From positions 1 through 5,416 of the forward strand of contig JAITNC010000129.1 of NCBI GenBank assembly GCA_031290675.1: a DNA stretch of 5,416 nucleotides. Reading direction: 5' to 3'. The position numbers were made by a program, and so were the translations under genes. Numbering within the stretch: the first letter of the stretch is position 1; the number at the start of each line of letters is the position of its first letter. Below are positions 1-4,868 of this stretch, in pieces. The notes under the pieces are model-generated. The model had not been told where the DNA came from and searched no databases. It worked only from the letters and a program-made list of their open reading frames with translations. This stretch comes from Campylobacteraceae bacterium (GTDB lineage Bacteria; Campylobacterota; Campylobacteria; Campylobacterales; Campylobacteraceae).

Positions 1-55
1 TGTCTATCTGCTCTAAAACGCTCTCAAGGCGGCTGATTTTTGGGTTTTTTATCAA
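1..55 (-). CDS. Possible 5' end of an unidentified gene leaving the left edge
   Basis: A frame on the minus strand is open from a TTG at 55-53 to the window edge and reads LIKNPKISRLESVLEQID (first residue Met if TTG initiates). An AAAGG-like ribosome site precedes the TTG by about 7 bases, and a clear TATAAT lies 28 bases further upstream, so position, spacing and promoter agree with a real start. The other two minus frames contain stops within this stretch. Only 18 codons are visible and I do not recognise the protein. It could instead be a chance open frame. It would be the gene after the terminator of the 177-2358 block, under its own promoter. Confidence 0.4.
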   Translation of the reverse strand, partial: MIKNPKISRLESVLEQID

Positions 56-82
56 ATTTTAGCCTTTTGATTTTTTGTGAGA

Positions 83-91
83 ATTATAGCA
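83..91 (-). promoter_or_regulatory. Extended -10 promoter element for the left-edge gene
   Basis: The minus strand reads TGCTATAAT, a perfect TATAAT preceded by the extended TGn motif, with a T-rich stretch (95-106) upstream and no obvious -35 box. This is the layout expected of Campylobacterota sigma70 promoters. Initiation would fall near 76, giving a leader of about 20 bases to the TTG at 55. Confidence 0.5.
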
Positions 92-99
92 GATAAAAG

Positions 100-164
100 A
101 AAAAAATGAACGCAATGACAAAGCGGGGCTTGCGTCCCCGCTCATCTTTGCTTGTCAATGCGTT
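100..164 (-). terminator. Two-part hairpin terminator after the 177-953 gene
   Basis: Positions 109-121 pair with 152-164 in 12 of 13 positions; the single mismatch is A115 against A158. Inside this, 122-128 (AGCGGGG) pairs perfectly with 136-142 (CCCCGCT) around a 7-base loop. A 9-base bulge (143-151) lies on one side. On the minus strand the outer stem is followed by CA and then seven Ts (106-100). The hairpin starts 12 bases after the stop codon of the gene at 177-953, as expected for an intrinsic terminator closing the minus-strand operon. Confidence 0.75.
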
Positions 165-176
165 ATGAGTTTATGC

Positions 177-953
177 TCAAAAGGCACGAATAGGTTGGTT
201 TTTAAAACCTTTATACCAATAGACACCATACTCAGAATATTGATTTTTATTTGCACTCCACTCATAATAATAAGTTCCGTCCTCTTTAGAGCATTTCCAA
301 GATGTGCCGGCTACAGCACAATTTGCCTCCTTAAATACTCCATTTATCAAGAGTTTTTGATAATATGCAGCGATATGCTTGCTCACATCAGCATTGTAGA
401 CAATCCAATTTTGTATATAATTGATATCGGCGTTTACAACCACGGCAGCACAATAGTAATTTGGCCTACAAACTGGTTTTACAGCACCGAAGACATTGTC
501 AAACTCGCTATACGCTATCTTTCTGTTTTGAGCCGCTAAATAGAAGTTGATATCTAAAAAATAGTTGCTGTAAACATCTATGGCCGCATAAGCATCGGTT
601 AAATTTACAGGCGGGGTAGCGATATGGTAAGTTGGACTATATACATAGCGGGTATCACGGCCAAAAATGTATTCGCTGACACTAAAGCCTTTAACTCTCG
701 TCAAAGTCGCATTAATACTTGTCAATAACGACTTATCGGTGGTATTATAGTCTACCGTTACAGTATTTATTCCTATACGTGCTCCGCCGTCATAAAAAGC
801 TGGAAAACCAGAGATAAATTTCTCTGCTTCCGTTATGGGCGCAAATCTATCTGTTTCCACAGCAGTTGCAATGTCGCCGCTATAATTTAATTCTCCGCCA
901 ACCAAAAAGGCCGGCACTAAAGCTAATAAACTTAGCTTGACTATATTTTTCAT
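177..953 (-). CDS. Secreted protein of unknown family, paralogue of the 1657-2358 product
   Basis: The 258-residue product is not recognised. Residues 1-20 (MKNIVKLSLLALVPAFLVGG) look like a signal peptide: basic start, hydrophobic core and no lipobox Cys, so export to the periplasm is likely. The rest shares ordered motifs with the product of 1657-2358: an ITxAExF stretch near 40, FPAxxDG near 50, TLTxxKxF near 83, the block FDxxFGAV at 151-158, YYQKLL at 197-202, GxFKE near 205, a CxV...WxC cysteine pair (C212, C221), and a final YEW...VYWxK. C162 and C168 form an extra pair in an insertion absent from the paralogue. The C-terminus runs about nine residues past the shared end. The ATG at 953 is chosen because AAGGGGG lies at the right distance; the TTG at 968 would bury that site. 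It is the last gene before the terminator. A disulfide-bonded periplasmic domain is inference only. Confidence 0.8.
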   Translation of the reverse strand: MKNIVKLSLLALVPAFLVGGELNYSGDIATAVETDRFAPITEAEKFISGFPAFYDGGARIGINTVTVDYNTTDKSLLTSINATLTRVKGFSVSEYIFGRDTRYVYSPTYHIATPPVNLTDAYAAIDVYSNYFLDINFYLAAQNRKIAYSEFDNVFGAVKPVCRPNYYCAAVVVNADINYIQNWIVYNADVSKHIAAYYQKLLINGVFKEANCAVAGTSWKCSKEDGTYYYEWSANKNQYSEYGVYWYKGFKNQPIRAF

Positions 954-994
954 TTTTTCCCCCTTCAATATGAAAATTTATCTGTTTTTGTCTT

Positions 995-1045
995 TCAATA
1001 AAGACTGTTACTAAAGCTAAAAAAATTTAGCTTAACTATATTCAT
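995..1045 (-). pseudogene. 16-codon mini-ORF, probable decayed copy of the next gene's 5' end
   Basis: ATG at 1045-1043 is preceded by an excellent ribosome site, GGAGGTGAA, and opens MNIVKLNFFSFSNSLY before a TGA at 997-995. Its first codons match the 177-953 gene (MKNIVKL), but a one-base indel after the CTAA region shifts the frame and ends it early. Translation looks likely given the ribosome site. Whether the peptide does anything is unknown. It may be relic sequence or a leader peptide affecting translation of the gene 41 bases downstream. Confidence 0.5.
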
Positions 1046-1054
1046 TTCACCTCC

Positions 1055-1105
1055 TTATATGTGGGATACCTTATAGATAAAGATTTGTTTGACTATATTT
1101 TTCAT
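1055..1105 (-). pseudogene. 16-codon mini-ORF coupled to the end of the 1107-1637 gene
   Basis: ATG at 1105-1103 lies one base after the TGA (1109-1107) of the upstream gene, and its ribosome site (AAGGAAGG) is inside that gene's last codons, so translational coupling is expected. It reads MKNIVKQIFIYKVSHI and stops at a TAA (1057-1055) that overlaps the ribosome site of the next mini-ORF. The first five residues equal those of the 177-953 product, after which similarity ends. It is the first of the three duplicated starts: a fragment of a lost paralogue or a leader peptide. Confidence 0.5.
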
Positions 1106-1106
1106 T

Positions 1107-1637
1107 TCACCTTCCTTGATGCTTGACTTTTTCCTTAATCGTTGCTGTGATATACCATTGTGTTATAGTAAATGCAGAATAAATATAACGAAATATCTTT
1201 GTTATTATTTTAGGATTATTTGCCTCCACCTCTGTATGGATTATATTATTTGCATCATCTTGGAGGGGCGCGGTATCTATGTTGTTTTTTTGAGCTGCTT
1301 TGATGCTAAAGTCGTGATACAAACGAAACGAGCGTGGATAAAAAAGGACATCTTCATCTCGTTGAGTGAGCAGAGCGTAATGAAGTATCTCTATTTTGCC
1401 GCTTTTTCTTATGTTGATACCCCACCCTGTTTTATGCTGGATATCATCTTGTTTCATCTTGAACGCGAGCGAAATGTCGTTGATACTCTTTTTGAGGTAC
1501 TTCACGAGGCTCATAATGACAAAACATTGTCTTATATTAAATGTGGCACAAGCGTAGTGAAGCACCTCCGCCTTGCCGCTTGACGCCATATTTATACCCC
1601 AGCCCGTATCATATTGAATGTTGTGTTTTTTTATCAT
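1107..1637 (-). CDS. Unknown 176-residue protein with an internal 59-residue repeat
   Basis: I do not recognise the family. Residues 7-32 and 66-91 are repeats sharing IQxxTGWGIN, then SGKxExLHYA, then T. Similarity continues weakly (SxxxYxxxSI) to give a period of about 59 residues. Between the copies several conserved residues use different synonymous codons (T ACG/ACA, G GGC/GGG, I ATA/ATC, N AAT/AAC, K AAG/AAA, H CAC/CAT), which argues that this frame has been under protein-level selection. That also disfavours the antisense frame. There is no signal peptide, so the product is probably cytoplasmic. The ATG at 1637 is chosen because GGAAGGA lies 7 bases upstream and it follows the previous stop by 19 bases; an earlier start at 1721 would overlap the neighbour by 65 bases. 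The C-terminal third is less ordered, and the repeat is clearer than the gene's overall integrity. Confidence 0.6.
   Translation of the reverse strand: MIKKHNIQYDTGWGINMASSGKAEVLHYACATFNIRQCFVIMSLVKYLKKSINDISLAFKMKQDDIQHKTGWGINIRKSGKIEILHYALLTQRDEDVLFYPRSFRLYHDFSIKAAQKNNIDTAPLQDDANNIIHTEVEANNPKIITKIFRYIYSAFTITQWYITATIKEKVKHQGR
1365..1619 (-). repeat. Two coding repeats with a TGWGIN...SGK..LHYA core
   Basis: Copy 1 is encoded at about 1542-1619 and copy 2 at about 1365-1442 (minus strand), offset 177 bases, which is 59 codons. The DNA copies have diverged, mostly at third codon positions where the amino acid is kept. This points to an old intragenic duplication rather than a recent one. Confidence 0.65.
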
Positions 1638-1656
1638 CTTAACGTCCTTCCATAAA

Positions 1657-2358
1657 TCAACTTTTGCGCCAATAGACGTAATATCCATTTGCGTACCATT
1701 CATAATCAAATTTTCCGTCATTTGTATAGCACAACCAATCAGAGTCTTCTACTATCACGGAACAGTCTTGCTCTTTAAACAGCCCGCTCTTTAAGAGTTT
1801 TTGATAATACACAGCGAGCTCTGCGCTCATATCTACATCGTAATTAATCTCAAACGCCACAAAACCGATACTTGCGTTTACAGCACCGAAGATATCGTCA
1901 AACTCCCGATAAGAGACCATTCTCTTTGAAGCCAGCAGGGAAAAGTCTATCTCCAGAGAGTCGCTGTCAAAATTGACATAAGCGGAGGCGTCAATCAAAT
2001 CTTCAGCCTCAATGTCATAATTTGGCTCATACTGATACGAGAGAGTATCGCCGTGAGAATACTCATCAATGATATTGAAGTCTTTAAGTTCCGTCAAAGT
2101 CGTATTAACGGCCTTTGTTATGGCATCAGATGCGGGTGCGTACTCTATTCTTACGGAATTTTCCGCTATATGCTTATCTCCGTCATCAAGAGCCGGAAAA
2201 TCAGCCATAAATGCCTCCGCCGCTGTTATCGCTGCCGTTGGAGCGGCTGCTTGTTCAACGCTTGGCGATGAATCCTCACGACCGACCAAAAAGACCGATA
2301 GTGTAACCAAAAAGCCTGCTACCAGAACTAGAAAGATTAATTTCAACGATTTACTCAT
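1657..2358 (-). CDS. Membrane-anchored protein of unknown family, paralogue of the 177-953 product
   Basis: The 233-residue product starts MSKSLKLIFLVLVAGFLVTL, a basic start and a hydrophobic helix to about residue 26, so it is either anchored by one N-terminal segment or exported. A low-complexity Ser/Ala/Pro linker (28-43) follows, then the domain shared with the 177-953 product: TAAEAFMADFPALDDG (45-60), TLTELKDF (87-94), YREFDDIFGAV (150-160), YYQKLLKSGLFKE (184-196), cysteines C199 and C210, and YEWYANGYYVYW ending at 230. It is markedly acidic. C199 and C210 match C212 and C221 of the paralogue and could form a disulfide. The ATG at 2358 has AAGGA about 6 bases upstream; the TTG at 2406 would put 16 mainly charged residues before the hydrophobic helix and has no good ribosome site. 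It is first in the minus-strand block, 19 bases ahead of the next gene. Function unknown. Confidence 0.8.
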   Translation of the reverse strand: MSKSLKLIFLVLVAGFLVTLSVFLVGREDSSPSVEQAAAPTAAITAAEAFMADFPALDDGDKHIAENSVRIEYAPASDAITKAVNTTLTELKDFNIIDEYSHGDTLSYQYEPNYDIEAEDLIDASAYVNFDSDSLEIDFSLLASKRMVSYREFDDIFGAVNASIGFVAFEINYDVDMSAELAVYYQKLLKSGLFKEQDCSVIVEDSDWLCYTNDGKFDYEWYANGYYVYWRKS

Positions 2359-2475
2359 TTTTTTCCTTTTTTGTAGCGAAGTGTCCCCGTTTTTTTGCCA
2401 TACCAAATAAAACCACTCACAATCAACCGCCTTTCCGTATTTAGATTGAGTAGATTTTACATCAGTTTTAATTAA
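2359..2475 (-). pseudogene. Possible remnant of a third paralogue's C-terminus
   Basis: The frame of the 1657-2358 gene stays open upstream to a TAA at 2478-2476. It encodes ...YGKAVDCEWFYLVWQKNG..., which resembles the shared C-terminal pattern GKxDxEWxxxxYxVYWxK of the two paralogues: EW followed by VW plus Lys, but with a shorter interval. There is no start codon or ribosome site for it. The match is short and could be chance. If real, it is the tail of a deleted upstream family member. Confidence 0.2.
2454..2459 (-). promoter_or_regulatory. Weak candidate -10 box for the 1657-2358 operon
   Basis: The minus strand reads GATGTAAAATC, with TAAAAT one base off consensus, in an A/T-rich stretch about 95 bases upstream of the ATG at 2358. 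No convincing -35 box is seen. Other A/T-rich hexamers lie nearby, so the choice is uncertain. Confidence 0.25.
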
Positions 2476-2610
2476 TTAATTCTTTGGATTGTTTTTTACT
2501 TTTAAAGTTTTGATAAATTAAGTAAAAATGTGTGCAAATTAGGGGATTTTAAGGGGATATTTTTTATTTGGGGCTTTATGATAATTCGTAATTCATAATG
2601 TGGAATTGAA

Positions 2611-3091
2611 GAGGCGTATGTGGGCGAAGCCCCCATTGTTATGGCTCCGCCTGCGAAGTAGGCGTGTTTTCTCCTCCTCCGTCATTGCGAGCCGTGTACT
2701 CGCGGCGTGGCAATCCATCTTTCTTGTTTTTTCTTTCATTTTTTTGCTTACTCTCTTTCAATGTGGATTGCCACGGTGCTTCGCACCTCGCAATGACGGA
2801 GAATAGGCTGAGAGCTGAGATTGTTACGTCGCTTTGCTCCTCACAATGACACAAAGGGGCGTGTGCGGTGCAAAAAAGGCAAAATGCTGGATTGCCACGC
2901 TTGGGTACAAGCTCGCAATGACGGAGAGCTGAGATGCTCACGTCTTCGACGGAGCCATGACAATGGGGAGGTTGCAACTCGCAATGGCGGGAGTGGAGAA
3001 ACACAGATGCTTCGCAAGCGGAGCCATGACAATGGGAGGCTTCGTTCACGCATGACAATGAGGGGGGAGGCTTCGGCTCAGCATGACAATT
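2611..3091. repeat. Cluster of about ten short structured repeats in both orientations
   Basis: Units end in GTCATTGCGAG / CTCGCAATGAC and GGCAATCC / GGATTGCC, or in the related CATGACAATG. Approximate positions are 2631-2670, 2681-2716, 2765-2797, 2820-2850, 2889-2922, 2932-2967, 2968-2992, 3004-3036, 3038-3060 and 3066-3090. The first two lie inverted relative to the rest. Most centres are small hairpins of differing sequence, such as GGTGC-TTC-GCACC, GCTTG-GGTA-CAAGC and GCTT-CGC-AAGC. This resembles the dispersed CATTGCGAG...GGCAATCC repeats found in many bacterial genomes. No transposase is present. Open frames here are translated repeat. Confidence 0.85.
2676..2803. repeat. Large inverted repeat formed by two opposed units
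   Basis: The outer arm TCCGTCATTGCGAG (ending 2691) is the exact complement of CTCGCAATGACGGA (from 2788). The inner arm GTGGCAATCCA (2707-2717) complements TGGATTGCCAC (2764-2774). A T-rich 46-base spacer separates the units. The centres of the two units differ but each can fold on itself, so a transcript could form one long stem with two side hairpins. Confidence 0.75.
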
Positions 3092-3142
3092 TGGAAATTG
3101 GCTGTAAAATAAAAAATTTTCACTCATTTGAGGATAAACTAA

Positions 3143-3170
3143 TAGTCAATTTATCTTTTTTTGATACAAT
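3143..3170 (+). promoter_or_regulatory. Sigma70-type promoter of the Bax-inhibitor gene
   Basis: TACAAT (3165-3170) is one base off the -10 consensus, preceded by TGA and a run of seven Ts. TAGTCA (3143-3148) is a 4/6 match to the -35 box at 16-base spacing. Initiation near 3177 would leave a leader of about 25 bases carrying the GGAGG site (3192-3196). It lies clear of the repeat cluster, so the gene appears to be transcribed on its own. Confidence 0.6.
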
Positions 3171-3201
3171 GTTTATCTTATTAAAAAATTTGGAGGAAAC
3201 T

Positions 3202-3894
3202 ATGGCACTTTACGACAGAGATTATGCCAAAGAGCAACAGAGCGCAGGGGCTGGACAGCTTGGCGTTCGCAGCAATCTTTCGGCGTTTATCAGAAAAACG
3301 TACCAACTTTTTGCCGCTTCACTGTTAGCAGGAAGCGCAGGGGCTTATGTGGGTATGGATTTTGCTTTGCAATTGGCGCAATTTGGGCTTTGGATATTGG
3401 TACCTTGGATAGGAACTTTGATAGCTTTGCATTTTGCTAAAAGAGTTAGCGGGTTAAATTATATTCTTTTATTTATTTTCGCTTTCACGGGCGGATTGGT
3501 TATCGCTCCTACGATATTTGCGTATGTAGCGATGGGCGGAGCGCAGATAGTCGTAAACGCTTTTGTCTTAACGACGGTAGCGTTTGGCGGACTTAGCGTG
3601 TTTGCGATGAATACAAAAAGAGATTTCAGCGCGATGGGCAAGATGTTGTTTATCATACTTATAGTGGCTATCGTCGCTATAGTGTTGAACTTTTTTGTTC
3701 AAAGCACGATATTTTCTTTGGCGATTTCAAGCGTTTGCGCTGTTTTGTTTAGTGCATACATTTTGTATGATACCCAAAACATCATCAAAGGCGCATACGA
3801 AACACCGATAGAAGGCGCTATCGCACTGTATCTTGACTTTCTAAATCTATTTATTCACTTGCTAAATATTCTTGGTATTTTGAACAGAGATTGA
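3202..3894 (+). CDS. Bax inhibitor-1 / YccA-YbhL family inner-membrane protein
   Basis: The 230-residue product begins MALYDRDYAK, close to the start and length of the Helicobacter/Campylobacter Bax-inhibitor-1 homologues. After a hydrophilic 30-residue N-terminus come about seven hydrophobic segments, roughly 33-51, 62-78, 86-108, 113-135, 146-166, 168-187 and 204-225. Family hallmarks are the late YILYDTQNII (186-195) and IALYLDFLNLF (207-217). D190 and D212 are the likely equivalents of the di-aspartyl pH sensor of Bacillus YetJ, a proton-sensitive calcium leak protein. In bacteria the family is linked to ion leak and to FtsH-dependent membrane protein quality control; the role here is inferred. 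The ATG at 3202 has GGAGG five bases upstream and starts exactly at the family N-terminus. The frame is open back to 2821, but that extension is repeat sequence. It is monocistronic and convergent with the RidA operon. Confidence 0.93.
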   Translation: MALYDRDYAKEQQSAGAGQLGVRSNLSAFIRKTYQLFAASLLAGSAGAYVGMDFALQLAQFGLWILVPWIGTLIALHFAKRVSGLNYILLFIFAFTGGLVIAPTIFAYVAMGGAQIVVNAFVLTTVAFGGLSVFAMNTKRDFSAMGKMLFIILIVAIVAIVLNFFVQSTIFSLAISSVCAVLFSAYILYDTQNIIKGAYETPIEGAIALYLDFLNLFIHLLNILGILNRD

Positions 3895-3898
3895 TAAA

Positions 3899-3927
3899 AA
3901 AGGGGCGTTGAGCCCCTTTATATTTTT
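3899..3927. terminator. Bidirectional intrinsic terminator between convergent genes
   Basis: AAAGGGGC (3899-3906) pairs perfectly with GCCCCTTT (3912-3919) around the loop GTTGA. On the plus strand it is followed by ATATTTTT, ending the Bax-inhibitor transcript 4 bases after its stop. On the minus strand the arm runs into six Ts (3901-3896), so it can also end the RidA operon, whose stop is at 3940. Confidence 0.88.
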
Positions 3928-3939
3928 GACGAGAAAAAA

Positions 3940-4437
3940 TTACTTTCTAACAGCTGTTACTTCTATCTCTATCAACCACGCCGTACTCACTAACGCCGCT
4001 ACTTGAACGACTGAGCGTGTCGGCAGATTTGGCTGTTCTTTTGTGCCGAAAAACTGACGATAACCCTTCATAAAGCCATCAAAATCCAACTTCCCTGATA
4101 GCTTCGGGTCGCCTACGAGGAACACTTGCATTTTTATCACATCGCCTATACCCAGACCAAGGCTATTTAAAGTCTTTTCTATGCTTTTGAGCGCACTTAT
4201 GGTCTGCTCCTCCGTATTGCCGTATGCTGCAAGTGAGCCTTTGGCGGCGTTCGCGTAGATGACCGTCGGCACGGCACCGCTTAGATTGACCACTGTCGCA
4301 TTTGCGGGTATCTCTATCGCCATCGCTATCGGGAAATCCGACCCGGGCGTCTTGTGGCGAATGACACTCTCAGCATTGGCGCAGAGCGAAGAAAGCGCCA
4401 GACACAGCAAAACCCTGCTTATTTTACGATAAAACAT
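3940..4437 (-). CDS. Exported RidA (YjgF/YER057c/UK114) family imine deaminase
   Basis: RidA-family enzymes hydrolyse reactive enamine/imine intermediates to carbonyl plus ammonia. The 165-residue product has a signal peptide (MFYRKISRVLLCLALSSLCANA, cleavage after about residue 22) before a complete RidA domain. Most RidA proteins are cytosolic and about 130 residues, so the export signal is unusual. The catalytic Arg is R141 in LPTRSVVQV, equivalent to R105 of E. coli RidA. E157 in IEIEV fits E120. Other family blocks are SALKSIEKTL (81-90) and IGDVIKMQVFL (97-107). The usual Leu-Pro after the Arg block is lost (ALVS). The ATG at 4437 has AGGAG five bases upstream. It is last in the operon, 19 bases after the cytochrome gene and ahead of the terminator at 3899-3927. 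A role in clearing the imine made by the flavoenzyme encoded upstream is inferred from context. Confidence 0.9.
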   Translation of the reverse strand: MFYRKISRVLLCLALSSLCANAESVIRHKTPGSDFPIAMAIEIPANATVVNLSGAVPTVIYANAAKGSLAAYGNTEEQTISALKSIEKTLNSLGLGIGDVIKMQVFLVGDPKLSGKLDFDGFMKGYRQFFGTKEQPNLPTRSVVQVAALVSTAWLIEIEVTAVRK

Positions 4438-4456
4438 ATATACTCCTCATCAAAAG

Positions 4457-4849
4457 TTATTTAGGTATATCTGATACCGAAGCCACATCTTTAAAGTTAT
4501 TTCCGAAATTTGTACGGACATAATTTACGACTTCAACTATCTGCGCATCTTCAAGATACTCCCTGAAAGCAGGCATACCTCGTAGTCCGTTGGTGACTGT
4601 TTCTACTGTCGCTTTCGCTGACATCAAACGAACGTTTTTCACCAGTGAAGGGTACATTCCTGCACCCTGCGCCCCCTTGCCGTCAGGCATATGACAACCC
4701 TGACAGCTTGACTTGTACAACTCTTCACCTGCTGTAGCGTCAAACAGTCTTGAACCTATCGTGACGGAAAGCTGAGGGTCTCCGTCGGCGAAAAGCACTG
4801 TCGTGAACAGCAATAACGGTAATACCGATTTAAAGTTTCTTATTTGCAT
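4457..4849 (-). CDS. Small periplasmic monohaem cytochrome c
   Basis: The 130-residue protein has a signal peptide (about 1-21, ending TVLFA) and a single class I cytochrome c domain. The haem-binding motif is CQGCH at 49-53, in the typical context AGEELYKSSC...MPDGKGAQG. M92 in GLRGMPAF is the likely distal haem ligand. The C-terminal helix DAQIVEVVNYVRTNFG (101-116) is the usual closing helix of the fold. Haem would be attached in the periplasm by the cytochrome c maturation machinery. The ATG at 4849 has AGGAG six bases upstream. It lies 19 bases after the flavoenzyme stop and 19 bases before the RidA start. Its likely job is to take electrons from the flavoenzyme and pass them to the respiratory chain, as the cytochrome CycN does for the flavin enzyme NicA2 in Pseudomonas. 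That role is inference. Confidence 0.93.
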   Translation of the reverse strand: MQIRNFKSVLPLLLFTTVLFADGDPQLSVTIGSRLFDATAGEELYKSSCQGCHMPDGKGAQGAGMYPSLVKNVRLMSAKATVETVTNGLRGMPAFREYLEDAQIVEVVNYVRTNFGNNFKDVASVSDIPK

Positions 4850-4868
4850 ACTTAACTCCTCTTAACTT

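Larger units (their letters stand above)
933..1116 (-). repeat. Three tandem copies of a ribosome site plus ATG-AATATAGT start region
   Basis: Reading the minus strand, a near-identical start block occurs at about 1116-1085, 1056-1025 and 965-933. Copy 1 is AAGGAAGGTGAA-ATG followed by AAAAATATAGTC. Copy 2 is AAGGAGGTGAA-ATG followed by AATATAGTTAAGCTAA, with one codon missing. Copy 3 is AAGGGGGAAAAA-ATG followed by AAAAATATAGTCAAGCTAA and is the start of the 258-residue gene. Copies 2 and 3 stay alignable as far as AGCTTTAGT, with a one-base indel shifting the frame. This looks like local duplication of the gene's 5' end followed by decay. Confidence 0.75.

Noticed and set aside
165..539. 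124-codon plus-strand open frame
   Set aside because: Antisense to the 177-953 gene, whose frame is supported by a signal peptide and a paralogue.
1089..1583. 164-codon plus-strand open frame
   Set aside because: Antisense to 1107-1637; the synonymous differences between the internal repeats support the minus frame.
1638..1721. Upstream starts for the 1107-1637 gene, giving 204 codons
   Set aside because: They would overlap the conserved C-terminus of the 1657-2358 gene, and the ATG at 1637 has a better ribosome site.
2053..2410. Plus-strand open frames of 72 and 113 codons
   Set aside because: Shadows of the 1657-2358 gene on the opposite strand.
2600..2849. Plus-strand open frames across the start of the repeat cluster
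   Set aside because: Repeat-derived translations, overlapping each other, with no ribosome site.
2611..3091. CRISPR array
   Set aside because: Units are in both orientations, vary in length and core, and have no uniform spacers; no cas genes are visible.
2611..3091. Insertion sequence
   Set aside because: No transposase frame and no target-site duplication could be identified; only a non-autonomous or REP-like origin remains possible.
2639..3127. 162-codon minus-strand open frame (CHCEEQSD, RCEAPWQS type text)
   Set aside because: It is the translation of the CATTGCGAG/GGCAATCC repeat cluster, a familiar annotation artefact; no ribosome site and no protein-level conservation.
2821..3201. 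N-terminal extension of the Bax-inhibitor frame back to 2821
   Set aside because: The extension is repeat sequence and A/T-rich promoter DNA. The GGAGG site, the promoter and the family N-terminus all support the ATG at 3202.
3459..3656. 65-codon minus-strand open frame
   Set aside because: Antisense shadow within the Bax-inhibitor gene.
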